The notes: generated by a model not told the origin, from the sequence alone. A stretch of DNA of 64,000 nt from Cryptomeria japonica (GCF_030272615.1 NC_081415.1:109452406-109516405), one strand, 5' to 3'. Positions 46,511 to 58,965 are shown, counted from the stretch's first letter. Numbers and translations are program-made.

Positions 46511-47050
46511 CAAAAGAAAAAGATTCAAAGTAGGATGTAAAAAAAATACCTTATTTCGTGCACATTGCCCAGTTTACCGGTTGAAATGCCCAAGTGTACA
46601 CCAGTTAGACTTTCTGCAACCTTCAATTTAGCTTAGTTACACAAATCACAAAGCAATTCGGCAATTGACAACAAAACAATCTTTCTCAGCTCAACAAGCA
46701 CTCCAAACTTCTTTCTCGAATACGTTAGGGTAAAAATGACAAATTAAAACTCACTTTTATCCTTTTTACCTACTACATTAAATGCTTCGCCCATTAGGGT
46801 TACAAACCCTAATTTCACCACTCAAGGAGAAAACCAGTTGATAACATATTGACAAAAAGTTACCAGAATTTCATGTTTCAAAATTCTTTTTTCTCAAGGG
46901 GTCTGGAGGTAATTTGACCATTAAACTCCCCTTAGCCATATTAAAAAGGCTTAAGTTACCAGTGCAGGGTTCTCTTCATGGGGTGAAGGAATAGTTTCTT
47001 CTCCAGGTGAGTCATCACTTTTCTTCTTCCAAGTCCAATTCATTTCCTCT

Positions 47051-48239
47051 CTAGTTACTATTGACCAGTTTGCTATTTCTGGATCTACAAAATTTCACTA
47101 AGTGCCCCGGTTTGTTAAAGTGATAACAGGCCATACCAGATGATTTCCAAGGTCTTGCATTGCATCTTTCTATTCTTCTTCTGAAGTTCATAGCCACATG
47201 ACCAAAGTTATTACATATGGTGCAAATAACATTTGTTACCTTTTTCATCTCAAATGGACTAAACTGTTTGCTGTAGGGTCTTTGGTAGTTCAGGTTTACC
47301 CGGTTATCAAAATTCCTCATCCAATCACCATTTGGTCTTGGATGCATGTGTGGTACAAGATTGTTTTCTCCATATATGCACTCAATAGATCTGTCCATAC
47401 ATTCCACATGTGATCCAATGACCTTTAAATTTCTTGGACACATACCTAGAATTAGTATTGTAACTTGCATTTCTATTAGGTTTGTCTCTACAAACATTTG
47501 TAGTGTGACCAGGTTTATGGCAAACAAAACAAACAAGTTTAAAAACCTTCTTACCGGTAGGTTTATTGATCTTAGGAGCAGATTTGTTCTTAGGAATATT
47601 GCTCTTTGTACCAGAGGATTCACCTTGTTCAGATGTGTGAAAACCAAGTCCAGTGATATCATCTTTCATCCTTTGTGATTGAATTTGTTCTTCCAGCATG
47701 CTAGAACTTCTGTTGAACTCCAATTTCTCATTAGCTTCAATAAGTTGTTTGGTGAGATCTTCATTATGCTTTGATAGGTTCTCTCTTAGAGATGATGCAA
47801 GTTCAAGATCTAGCTCTAGGTTCCCCATTTCTTCTCTTTCAAAAACCAAATGCTCATGCATAGTGACATTTTCCCACTTGATCTTGGCAATCTCTTGATC
47901 TCTTTCCTTCATAAGATCTTCAACAACTCTTTTGGCTTCTATTTCCTGACTCATGCGGATAGTGAGACCTTCTAGCTCTCTCCTTAGATTCAATTTCTCA
48001 AGGCTTAACTTTTCAACTTCCTTTGCTAAAGCATCAATATTGGCTTCATCTAAAGAACTATTATCAGATATCTCTAACAGTTGTTCAATTAGCTCTCTTC
48101 TTTTGACTTGTGAAGATTTTAGTTTGACCCTAAGGGTTTCAAGCTCATTTCTGGTAGCTTCTAGCTCTCTAGCCATCTCAAAGTAGCTCATGTCCCCTGT
48201 GGTGGTTTCAAGGCTCCCTTCTAAGTGATTAGGCTTCAA
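47051..48239 (-). pseudogene. gag: gag-like gene of element C
   Basis: On the minus strand the frame follows almost directly after the primer-binding site. It encodes a long coiled coil (48180-47690, heptads rich in E, L, K and R) and then three CCHC zinc knuckles: 'CFVCHKPGHTTNVC' (about 47520, intact), 'CTICNNFGHVAMNF' (about 47225, last Cys lost) and 'CYHFNKPGHLVKFC' (about 47120, second Cys lost). A frameshift near 47400 separates the first knuckle from the other two. Such proteins bind retroelement RNA in virus-like particles. The coiled coil in place of an obvious capsid fold is unusual. Confidence 0.7.
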
Positions 48240-48245
48240 ATAAGT

Positions 48246-48260
48246 TAGTCTCTAATACCA
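48246..48260 (-). promoter_or_regulatory. Primer-binding site of element C
   Basis: TGGTATTAGAGACTA on the minus strand, two bases inside the 5' LTR. It is of the initiator-Met tRNA type and fixes the element's orientation. Confidence 0.8.
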
Positions 48261-48262
48261 AT

Positions 48263-49327
48263 TGATGGACTTGAAAAGCACTGAGAGGGGGGGGTGAATC
48301 AGTGACATCAAAAATAAAACTACTTCAAACACTAACCGGTAGATGAACTTAACAAAGATTTTAAATACAATGCATGCAATCCAAAATGATATAACAACAT
48401 CCACAAAAAGTAAAGCATCTACCATAACACAAGTGTTTGTATGTGGAAAAACCAAATAGGTAAAAACCACAGTGAGATAGAACTCACAAGTTAACTATTT
48501 GCAGTAATAGATAACTGATCAGTTAAGGTCTACAAAGTGCTCTGCTAGGAGCGAATCTTGTTAGAGATCCCAAAGATTGATTAGAAGCTTATACCCTATT
48601 AAAGGTAGTAACTTGTTAGGAGTAACCTTGGTGGAGGATTTTTGAATCTAAACTAAAGGATCACCCTATTAGAGGATTTATACATTGAAGCTTGTTAGAG
48701 CTTACCCGATTAGGGGATCTGATTCTGTTGTACTTGTTAGAAAACAACAAGAATGGTTTGATATGTTCTAAGTAGCACAATCCTTGCTTGATCTGATCCT
48801 TCTAAACATATTCAATACTTCTCTTTTGCATACTCTGCAACTTAACTCTTCTTACTTTTAGACATAACACATCACTTATTCTACAACTTAACTCATTGCT
48901 ATGTCAATATATAGACTTTATGATTTCATGTCGGCCTTAAGAAATCATAACACAATTTCCTAGGTACAGTGTATTCGAACAAGTGATCATAACTCATCAC
49001 AAAAATTACCACCAAGCAATTGGTGCTAGTAACTCATTACGAAATGTGGTAATTCATCACAAAATTACCAAATACTAGTTTGAGTAAAACATATGAACCG
49101 TTGTCCTTGAATCTCTGCCTGATCTCCATCTTGGTCTTCATCTTGATGCCGAATTAGTATAACCACAGGTTGTCTCTTATGCACATACCGATTATCACAA
49201 GATACCAGTTAGAGATTAACCACTAATTATACTGCTTGATAGTGTAAATATAATCATTTGTGTGTGTGTGAGTGTTTCATCAATGACAATATATGATGAA
49301 TACATTTCAATCAGTATTATGCCAACA
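48263..49327 (-). repeat. 5' LTR of element C
   Basis: 1065 bp, the partner of 42061-43131. Its outer end, GCCAACA (49321-49327), is followed by the duplication caagt. Confidence 0.9.
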
Positions 49328-51675
49328 CAAGTTAGTGCCTGACTAGTGTGGATGGAATGGTAAGGTTACCAGTACCGGTATAGTGTATCAACAATAAGGA
49401 GAGTATGTCAACTGATAAGTGAAGTGTTGACAATGGGCAGGATGCTTGGATGTTGTTTGTGATGCAGACACATAATGTTACCTAAATAACATCAACATCG
49501 GAGGAGAAGAATGAACAGGTCACCAGTATGTTATAAAGTTGCAGAACAACAAGACTCTCACCAGATGAAGATGCAGTCACCATGTGAAGAGATGAATGAC
49601 AGTGAATGTGCCCACATCAGATCGCATGTGCCTATTTGAAGTTGTGTTGCACAAAGAGGAAGCCACATCAGTGCATTGCAAGATGCAGATGACAAGGTGT
49701 CATTCCACCGATAAGTGGAGCTTATCTCCTATTATGAATAATATGCATTATAGTTTTGAGAGATAAGGAAGAAGAGGTAACGACAAGTGTTTTAAGGCTA
49801 ACACCGGATCTACTAGTGAAACAAAGGAATGCCTTGAGTGCATGAAATTAGGGTTATGCACTGGACGAAAAGAAAAGGTATGTTGGAATGTCGGTGCAAT
49901 TAAACTTTGTTGGGGTTTGTCTTCTTGAAAAATTGGTTGAGATATGATCCAGTCTGATGATGAAGAAGGAAAAGTGGAGTAGCCAGAAATAGAGAATGAA
50001 ACTGTCATGCAGATGCCTTAGTTGGAATCCACTGAAGGTTGATGACATGATGTCATCAGGATGGCTACTGGTAAGCATGAGAATTGGTAAGGAAGAAAAG
50101 AGGCTAAGAGATGTGCTTCTACCTGATGAGAATGAGCATGCTATGAATTGACATGTCTAGAGACCAGTTAAGGTGTACCACCAGTAGTACAACAAAGGGA
50201 ATACATGAAGAATAACCAGTAGAATGTGAGATACTGACAGGGTTAGTAAATCGGCAGAAGAGATTAATTGATTGAGTGTTTGGTTGGTGATCTCTAAACT
50301 GACACACTGATCTAAGATGACAGGGAGTTGACATGGATGCAACATGGAGTCAAGGTGGTGGACTTGAATGTAGTGGTAGATGGAATGTTCACCGACAAGG
50401 TAGTTGCAGAGTTGGTCGATATTAATGGTAGATCCCATAAATTATGGGATGTGTTGCAAGCCATTGCACAGGTTTGTGGCTTGAGGTCTAGAGGACAACT
50501 AAGGGCTAGCTCAAAGTGATTGAGGAGATCGAGGAAGATGGAGGAAACCACAAGAATGATCTTAGTGATTAACCAAGAAATTAGCTGACAAAGAAAAAAT
50601 CAGATTGCCAAAAATAGAAGGCATGATCAAGAAGGCGCATTAATGGCGGTGATGAGAAAACAACTATCTAGGTGATCAGATCGGATAGGATCTGATTAGA
50701 TTTAGTTTTTCTCAAGGTTGATGAGGAAACCCTAACCGCCTAAGATTTGAATTGTCTATTGGCGAGAAAACTAGGTTATAAATAGGGAATCCAAAATCAT
50801 TGTAGGTTGTTGTTGAATAGAAGAGGATAGAGTTGATGCGCAGTGTTTGAGTGCTACATGTGAGAGTAGATTAGTCAAGTGGTCATCAAGGAGATAGAGA
50901 AGAGACTAAGTGTGAGGGAGAACTAGGTTGAAGTGTTCAATTGACAGAAGTGCAAAATTGGTAGTGTCCATATCGACAGAGAAGAAGAAAAGGTAACTGT
51001 AGAGAAGGCAATCATAGTATAGGCTGAGTGCAGTACTGGTGGAGAGCAGCAGAGTAGCTAAAAGAAGTAAGAACCGGAAGAGAGGGAGGTGAACTGGTAA
51101 ATCAGTAGCAGCAGAGAGAGTATTGTACCAGTGTAGCAGAGAAGGTGTCTCATTGATAAAGTGAGGTATAAGAAATAGTTACAAGATTCACTTGTAATTG
51201 TATGATTAATTTTGTATGTAAAGTTATCATTGAGATCACTGAGTTGTAGCTCAATGCAGAGGTTGTAGCTCCTTTGGGTTGTAGCTTGTAAACAAGTTAG
51301 GGGTTGGTGCTCCTTAGGCTAGTTCCCTAAGTCAAGGGTTGTAGCTCCTTGGGTTGGTGCCCTAAATCAGGAGTTGGTGCTCCTTCGGTTGGTGCCCTAA
51401 ACATTATAACAAAGATTCATTGTGAGGTTGGATTGGAGTAGTTGACTCCAGCAACATTGCTCACTGAGGTTTTTCCCATCTTGGGTTTCCTTGTACATAC
51501 TTGTATTATGTGATGTTCTTGTGTGTGAATGCATTTTTGTTTAAGTCTTCTCACTAACTATTAAGTCTACATTCAGCTAGATCTGTTAATCGGTATACTT
51601 TCATAGGGATAGTTAAAAGGAAAAGTTTGAGAACCACTGATTCACCCCCCTCTCAGTGGTGCATTATGTCTAACA
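49328..51675 (+). repeat. Family-B 3' LTR, second part
   Basis: Continues the 3' LTR after element C, beginning with the duplicated caagt and ending GTCTAACA. It is collinear with 3450-5747. With 41868-42060 it makes an LTR of about 2.54 kb. Followed by tctcc, a near match to the tctca before the 5' LTR. Confidence 0.87.
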
Positions 51676-53794
51676 TCTCCACTGATTCTCCTCTCTCCAA
51701 TTCTTTGTTGGTTCTCTACTCACCCTCTCACTACTCCAGCCTTATCTCCTCGTGCAACTCATTGGTTGTTGCAACCTTACCATTTTAGCCTTTGGTTCTT
51801 CTTTGTCAATTCTGCTCTCTACTGATTCTCTTTTCTCTTTGTCACATTGCTGCTAGCCACCATTAGTCTTTTTCACTCAGTCAGATGTCTGTTATCTGAT
51901 TAATGTTGATTCTTAGCTTACCGGTTCTCTTCTGATTCTCAGTGTTGTCTTCTCTTTGCAAACTTCTATGGTTCTTCTTTGTTGGTTCAATCATCATTGA
52001 TGTACATCTCTGTCAGATTTAATGGCAGTCTACCAGTTGCCTCACTCTTGCCATTTGAACTCTTTAGACTGGTTCTCTCTCATATACTCAGTCTCTTCTT
52101 TGATTGATATTGAACACTTGACTGATTGTCTCTCTTCACTCACCTAACTCTCTCATGCAGCAACATCATCTATATCTTTTATTCGCACTCTTATTGCTAG
52201 ACTTCCTGCCTAAACATGAGTTTAAACATTTGTGTGCTAGGGTTTTTGCCATGCATTGAATCTACATCCAATCTTATCTCTGATCATCATGGGACATCAT
52301 ATCTGATCATATCTCATGTCCTTTATTGATGACATACAGTTCATCAATCAACATCGCCATATTCTTTACCTTTCAATACACATCTTCTATCTTTAGCCGT
52401 CTGTAGCATGATTTTAGGCCTTGTGTCTAGTCAATCATGTGTGTGATGTGGTTTCCTTAACCCACTTCAATCTGCAAGATCAGTCTATACTAGATCTCTG
52501 ATGTTTCCTTGATCTCGTACTACAATCCTCTGCCCTACTTCCTCAAGGTTTGTAGTCATCTTAAAATGTTGGACCAACCGCCAATGACCTCAACAACATC
52601 AACGACACATAACACCAACCTGTGCATGCATGCCACTTTAACTCCACGTGGCCACTTTGTTGGCATCCACCTTTGCTAGGTCTTTTGTGTCGGTACAAAC
52701 AATATCACCAACCAACCACACAACCAAGTTCATCTACCCATTTACAAACCCTTCCGGTATTACCCTAATCGGTTTGCCTTCAACCTTGCACTTTGCTTCT
52801 CTTCTAGTGGAACACTCAAACTAGTCAACACACTAGCCAACCTATCTCATGCACATCGTCAACAAATGGGAGCCTTTCACTTCTGCACCTTGTTAGCTTT
52901 ATCAGTGGACATACTTACTAGAAACCACCTTGATGACACCATGTCATTAATCTTCAAAAAACTCCATCTTCAATCTAGTTTCTCTCCCTATTTGCAACTA
53001 CTCAACCTTGCCTTCTTCATCAATAGACCAGTTCTCCTATCAACTAGTTTGTCAAAGTGACAAACATATCCTTCCTTCTCTGTACTGGGAACCCATCATG
53101 TCTACCCGACTAATCCGGTGCATATCACTGATCACATGCACCTCAGGCAACTTAATGTTACAATGATTGATCTAGTGTGAGCCTTCACACACTTTCCTTT
53201 AACTCTTATGTCTTATCTCGGGGAACTATGATGCATTCCATGCATAATAGGAGATAAGATCCACTTATCGGTGGGAGTGGATCCTTGTCATCTGCATACT
53301 GCATTGCACCAATGTGGCTTCCTTGTTTGAGTATGCATATCTTCAAATAGGCACATGTGATCTAGTTGAGCACACTCTTTGTTATGCTTCTCTTAATCTG
53401 GTGGGAGTCTTGTAGATTGACATCCAATGAGCATACCAATGGCCTACACAAACTTGACCTCCAGTATTGATGTGATTTTTTGTAACATTCCACCTCTTCA
53501 TCACAATCAACATCCCAACATCTTTCTCTCTTACAAATGTCATCATTTACCGATTGTTATATCATACTGGTCTCCTGTCCATGTCTTCAACACAAGTCAA
53601 CACTAAATTGTGCACCGGTGACTCCAATGGCCATTGTGTTGGATGACACTCTCTTCCTTACCGGTGACCTGCTAAGCTTGGTGACATCAACAACATCACT
53701 TCTAGTATGCATCAATGACAACACTTCTCATCTATCTCCCATATCAGTTGCCATCTTATATCGGTTAACATCAATGACAACACAATGCCAACAC
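51676..53794 (-). mobile_element. Family-B solo LTR, 5' part (continues at 2809-3258)
   Basis: The reverse complement begins TGTTGGCATTGTG (end at about 53793) and carries diverged family-B LTR blocks, e.g. 'ccacttatcggtgg' opposite 'ccaccgataagtgg'. At 51676 it joins, across the younger insertion, with 3258: 'cactgattcacct' and 'ctttgttggttct' line up with the reverse complement of the LTR interior. It is much more diverged than the two LTRs of the plus-strand element, hence older. Confidence 0.75.
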
Positions 53795-53975
53795 ACCATG
53801 CCCCTGTGCTGCCCTTATCTCAAGATAAGAAGTAGGTTCAAGTAGTGTGGGGGGGTAGAAAAAGTGTAGTTTTTGGGGGATTGAGGTCTTTGATTAGGCT
53901 TGGGGATTCAATTTTCCAACATGAGGACCCTAATATGGTCAAAAATTGCAAGGGTCATAACTTTATGACACTACA
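53795..53975 (-). mobile_element. Old family-A LTR, 5' end (continues at 1823-2808)
   Basis: On the minus strand it starts at 53975 with TGTAGTGTCATAAAG, followed by 'cttgcaatttttgac', as in TGTAGCGTCCTAAAAT…cttgcaattttgac at 21691. It runs into the solo-LTR boundary at 'atggtg'. Its continuation is at 2808, giving one interrupted LTR of about 1.17 kb. Confidence 0.72.
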
Positions 53976-55667
53976 GATAAAAATAAAATTAGACAAAACT
54001 CGATATCTTTATTGATTGTGCCTTTTCTTTGATTTATTTGATGTGAAGGTTGATAATGTCAAGTTTCAGAAAGTTGCGGACCTCATTTAAGACTGATCTA
54101 TTTGGTTTTGAGTGTATCCTCTTCTGTTTAAGACAAAATAGTGATCACGTTGATATGGATAATTTGATGGATTGATAAGACTTGACCAATTTAGTTGCAG
54201 ATGTTTGATAAGATAGTTATATCCTTTGTTTAACTTCATGCAAAGTGTTTGTTGGATATATTCTAGGGTATTTGTTTCTTGCAAGAAATTTTATTGCAAT
54301 TTTTTTATTGTTTTAGATTTTTAGCTCTTTTTGAAGAGTTTTTCGATGTTTAGGTCTTTTTCAGGATCGTATTTGAATGTTTTTGTTTGTTTTTATTGGA
54401 TTTTCTAAAGTTTTTGGTCGATTTTTTGGATTTTTTTATGTTTTTGGTATTTTTATTTTTAAAGAATTTTTAGGAGTTTTACAAGACTTTTCACGATTTT
54501 TAGGATTTTAAGGAATTTTTTCAAGACTAAGATTTTTTAGGATTTTTTCTGCTATGCCCCCAGTATGAAGACCTATGATGACATGATGATCTACAACATG
54601 TGGTGGAGACAATGATATTTTGAAATGCAGCTATGTTATGAAGATGCAAAATGCATTTTCTATTTGAACAAGAGTGATTGTGTGTGTCTTTCATTTTGAA
54701 ATGCACTAATTGAATTAAAGGTGTGAAATGTTTTAGAGATAGGAGATCAATCCATTCTTAGAATATTTTAGATCATTCAACTTAACAAACTATGTAACCA
54801 AGATTTATGAATGGAGGCGTGGAAAACTTCTCCATCAATTCTTAAAACATTGATCTTCTTTTGCTCATATGTGTGCATTTGAGTTTACACCCTTGGAATC
54901 CTTTGTGACTAGCTACATGAGGTACTTTAACTTCAAAAACAACTTGGATAGAGCCCCATTTCCAACAAGCTTTAAGGGCTTTGTTGAGGTTATATACTAT
55001 AATCTCTTGAACATTGCTCCATTGCTAGTAGGCATCCATAGCCTTGATGGATTTATTCGCATGTTCACATACTCGAACATTTTGTCACACTTGTATGCGT
55101 GATAGTTCAGTTATATATCTTTGTTCTTTTGTCTTGATATTTTGATTTGGATATTGGCATAGCACTTTTTTCTTTTTCATTTTTCTTTCCTTGACTTTTA
55201 AGTAATGAAACCTACTTGGGTATGATGATTACAATGGCACTAAAGTAGAAATTTTTATTTTTCACTAGCCACATGACCAACTAGGTATCTCTGATGACTT
55301 AGAGGATGTGATTAATGTGTGAGATATATAACAATTGATAGACTTTGGGTAACAAGACTTATTATTGAAACCTCTACAAACCATGGATAAAGCTTAATCA
55401 CAAGGTGACATTGAAGATAAATGACTAAAGACCTCCTAAAGATTTCATGAACAAGTATCTAGGAAATGAGACCATCTTCTCTCCTTTCAGTGCAGACACA
55501 TGAATGACTTAAAAAATCACCTTGTTTTATTGATGCAACTATATATGCAAGAAAAGATTATGAATATTATGAATGTGATGCATTTAAGAAAGAAACTATA
55601 TGAGATGCAATGTGTAAAGGAAAATGATATACAAATGTAGAAGGTAAATGTTAAATTAACATGATCC
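53976..55667 (-). other. Unassigned; probably 3' region of a Ty3/gypsy element
   Basis: Lies downstream of the gypsy pol stop when read on the minus strand. A purine-rich 'ctgggggcatagc' on the minus strand (54551-54563), followed by T/A-rich repeats of the kind 'tttttaggattttt' to the left, could mark a polypurine tract and LTR start. This is not proven. A 77-codon plus-strand frame (54869-55102) is unrecognised. Confidence 0.35.
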
Positions 55668-57065
55668 TTAGATGTAATATCTTTTTAGGTGCATGTTGTT
55701 CATGGGGTCTGGGAGTGGATCTCCATCCATTTCTATTAAATGATAAGCTCCATTCTCAACAAATTTTGTTATGATAAAAGGACCTAACCAGTTAAGTTCG
55801 AACTTTCCTGGTTTTTGTGTTCTACGAGGTTCCTTTGATTCTCCTTAAGGACCATATACCCTACTTAGAGGCAATGTGGGTTTACTATTTTGTTACAGCC
55901 TTATCTCATTCAATTTTGATAGCCTTGTAAATGATTAAGGGTGCTTTGCCATTTTTTGTCCAATAATTCAAGTTCTTGCAAACATGTGACTCTATAGTCT
56001 TCCTCCAATATGATGTGTTTCAGGGAGAATCTTAGCAATGACAATTGTACCTCAATAGGAAAAATGGCTTTTGAACCATATACTAAAGAGTAAGGTGTAT
56101 CACCCATAGCTGTGTAGACACTAGTTTGATAGGCCTAGAGAGTTGGATTCAGTTGAAGATGCTAGTCTCTTCCAGCATCATTGACAACTTTCTAGATATT
56201 TCAATATGGTTTTATTTGTTGTCTTATCTTGCTCGTTGCTTTGGGGATAATAAGGAGTTACAAAACATTGTTGAATGTGGAATTGATCACAAAGTTTACT
56301 TACTTCTTGATTTTTAAAAGGTTGCCCATTGTCAATAATAATGCACATGGGGACTCCATATCTACAGATGATATAATTCAAGATCAACTTAGCTATTTGT
56401 TTGCCTATTGTGTAGGTCATAGAGATTGCCTCAACCCATTTGATAAAGTACTCAGTAGCTGTGAGTATGAACTTGTGTCTATTGGAGGAAGTAGGATTTA
56501 TCTTCCCAACAAGATCTAGTCCCCATTGTGAGAATGACCATGGTGATGTAATTGGTTGAAGATCCTGAGCAAGTGCATGGATAAGGTCTCCATGCATTTG
56601 GCATTATTTACATTTTTGGACAAACTTGTAAGCATCCTTTTCCATCGTTGGCCAATAGTACTCAATTCTCAATAATTTTTTTTGCTAACACAAGACCAAA
56701 AAGGTGTGCCCTGCATATGCCATCATGAACTTCTTTTATGGCAGTTTGTGCCTCCTCAGAATTGAGGCATCAAAGTAAAGTAACATCTAGGCCTTTTTTG
56801 TGCAAAGTATTAACAATGATTGTGTGTCTTGTAGCTTGATGGATAAGTGTCTTTCTTTGACTATGTGAGAGATCAGGAGACATATATTGATCATGAAGGT
56901 ATGCATATATGTCTCTATACCAAGAAGAGTCAAGTCCCACTATCATGCAAACATATTTAGAAGATTGTATTTCATATGGTGGTACCATGAGTTTTTTTAC
57001 TATGAACTCAATGTGAGTTCCATTGTTAGGCATATCCAAGAGAGTTTTGGAATGATCTAATACCA
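55668..57065 (-). pseudogene. pol: Ty3/gypsy pol fragment: RNase H tail and integrase
   Basis: On the minus strand: end of the RNase H/linker region ('DMPNNGTHIEFIVKKL', about 57037; 'WYRDIYAYLHDQY', about 56920); the integrase zinc-binding His/Cys region (about 56720-56585, 'EVHDGICRAH…CQMHGD'); and the core (56545-56180) with 'WGLDLVGKI' and 'IIDNGQPF'. The first two acidic positions are kept; where the third (Glu) is expected, 'SNEQDKTTNK' suggests Lys instead. Then 'TPYSLVYGSKAIFPIEV' (56100) and the C-terminal 'FELNWLGPF…GAYHLI…LKRYYI' to the stop at 55668. Stops and a frameshift near 56170 break it. Reverse transcriptase is cut off by the LTR at 57066. Confidence 0.85.
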
Positions 57066-57413
57066 GGAGAAAACTAAGAGGGGGGGTGAATCAGTTTTCT
57101 CACAAGTACAATAGTTAATTCAATTTTAAACTTTATACCAGAGAAAAACACAATGAAAAATAAACCATGAAAGCACAACACATATGATACCAATATTTTG
57201 ACATGGAAAACCTGGTAAAGGGAAAAACCATGATGGGAAACCCTACCCACAATGAGATAATATTTTTGCAGCAGTATGTGAAATAATTACAATGGGGATT
57301 GCACTTGAAATCGGGCCAACTTCCTAGAGATCATTGATCATCACAAAAGAGAAGTCTCACTGACTTACATAGCATCAGACTACAATCTAGAAAAAATAAA
57401 CTATCAAAGTAGC
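57066..57413 (-). mobile_element. Copia-like LTR end, truncated
   Basis: Contains the 'ctaagagggggggtgaatcag' motif followed by 'gggaaaaacc' blocks, matching the ends of family-B and family-C LTRs in reverse orientation. It sits within the gypsy pol and is itself cut at 57414 by the family-D element. Only about 350 bp remain. The exact left edge is uncertain by about 10 bp. Confidence 0.6.
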
Positions 57414-58960
57414 TGTAGACACCTAAAAATGGTCAACGCTTGCGAAGTCATACTTTAACATTTGCGCATTGCCTCATTTTAGGTTTTTGCATCGCATTAA
57501 CATTTTCCCTATGATTTGTACTTGGTTTTTATCATTTGCGAACATCGAGTCTTTCTTCTACATTCTTCATTTATCTTGCTCTCAAATTTGATCTTGTCGA
57601 CAACACTATCCAGTCATGATTTTAATTGATCTTATCCTATTGCATCAATGTGCATGCTTATTTGTCATCATTTTGGACATCGTCAATCCTAATTAGGGGT
57701 TTGTCCTCCTGTCAATCTTGCGATCGATTTGTCATTGATCGTTGTCCTCTTATCAATCTTGTCGATTTATCATCAATCCTTCAATCTTGTCGTTTAATGA
57801 TCGATTTGTCATCGGTCGTTGTCATGTTCGATCTTGTCATTTTGTAATCAATTCGTCATTGATCATGGTCATTTTCAATCCTGTCATTTTGCAATCTATT
57901 TATCATCAACTCTTGTCATCTTGTTCGATCTTGTCATTTTGCGATAGATTTGTCATCGATCATTGTCTGTCTCAAATATGTCAATTTGGATCAATTTGTC
58001 ATTGTTCCTCGTCAATTGGCGCATTTTCTCAATTAAATCATTTATCACATTGGTCATTTATCAATCCAAAATCAAATCATGATCGATTCAATTATCTTTC
58101 ATCAAGACCTAATTCATCTTCTAGGGTTTCGTGATTTAATCATTTAACCTTGTGTGTCTCATTTCTTCCTTTAGGATTAATAAATTGTTTATTTATCCTA
58201 AGTCTTCTCATTGCAATTAAATGTTCATTTAATTGGCTAATTATTCCTCTTTGTGAATTAATTAATAAATGACAAATTATTAATTAATTTACCTAATTTC
58301 TAATTTCCATCAATTTCCTAATTTCCTATTTTCCCAATTTTCTAATTTTTCTAATTCCTAATTTCAATTTTCTCCTATTTCTCTCCAAAATTCATGGAAA
58401 TGACATGTCAATTTGTCATAAATTTGTCATAATTGACAATCAATCAATTTTGACATAGAAGTTGTCATAATTTGTCATAAATTATCAATCAACAAATTTT
58501 GCATAGAAAGTGCATAATTTGTCATAATTTGTCATAATTGACATAATTGATTTGCAATTTCCATTTGAATTGAATCATGTTAATCTTGTCATCTCTCCAA
58601 TTCTTCTATAAATTGGATGAATTTCTTCAATCTTGGCTAATAATGAGAATAATCCTTAATCAGACTATCGAATCTAAGCTTCTAGTACTCTTGATCAAAA
58701 ATCTCATCTACTTGCTTTCAATTGTGTGTGCACTTGTAGGTGAGATCCACAACTATTTGGAGAGGAAAGAAGAACAATGGAGCCGCATGAAGGAGCATTC
58801 AAATCGTGTCTATGGTTTGCATAATTTCTTTTCTTTTGAATGTTTTTGTTTCATGTCTCTATTGAGTGTGTCTTAGGAAAGATTCATTGCAATGAATGCA
58901 TTTGTGATTGAGTTATTGTGTTTGTCTTGTTTGTGATGATTTCCTATTTCCTAACCTACA
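57414..58960 (+). repeat. 5' LTR of family D
   Basis: From TGTAGACACC to CTAACCTACA, 1547 bp. It begins like family A (TGTAG…CCTAAAA) but is otherwise distinct. It includes tandem repeats (57713-57973) and 'ttgtcataa' runs (58395-58555). Short frames such as 57742-58134 follow the repeats and are not genes. Confidence 0.78.
57713..57973 (+). repeat. Tandem repeats of about 47 bp in the family-D LTR
   Basis: About six imperfect units of 40-50 bp on the pattern 'tcgatcttgtcatttt' plus 'atcgatttgtcatcgatc'. Unit starts are at about 57781, 57828, 57875 and 57925. The location in the 5' part of the LTR would suit enhancer-like repeats; that role is inferred. Confidence 0.75.
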
Positions 58961-58965
58961 TTAAT

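Larger units (their letters stand above)
42061..49327 (-). mobile_element. Element C: Copia-like gag-only LTR element
   Basis: A complete element in minus orientation. Its LTRs, 48263-49327 (5') and 42061-43131 (3'), run TGTTGGCAT…AAGTCCATCA on the minus strand. It has an initiator-Met-type PBS, a purine tract and a perfect caagt duplication (42056-42060 and 49328-49332). The 5.1-kb interior encodes a gag-like protein and a second long frame of unknown function. No protease, integrase or RT is seen, so it fits the terminal-repeat-with-GAG class of non-autonomous elements. It inserted into the 3' LTR of family B. Confidence 0.88.
3259..51675 (+). mobile_element. Family-B Copia-like LTR element, split by later insertions
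   Basis: Two long direct LTRs begin TGTTGGCATTG and end CTAACA. The 5' LTR is followed by an initiator-Met-type primer-binding site, and the 3' LTR is preceded by a purine-rich tract. Flanks are tctca (3254-3258) and tctcc (51676-51680), a 4-of-5 match to a target duplication. Removing the CACTA element (8135-40779) and element C (42061-49327) leaves roughly 8.5 kb: LTRs of about 2.5 kb and a 3.5-kb interior. The interior holds only a decayed gag-like frame. No protease, integrase, reverse transcriptase or RNase H is visible, so the element was probably non-autonomous. Confidence 0.8.

Noticed and set aside
57713-57973. Regular repeats considered as a CRISPR-like array
   Set aside because: The units are contiguous imperfect tandem copies with no unique spacers, in a plant LTR.
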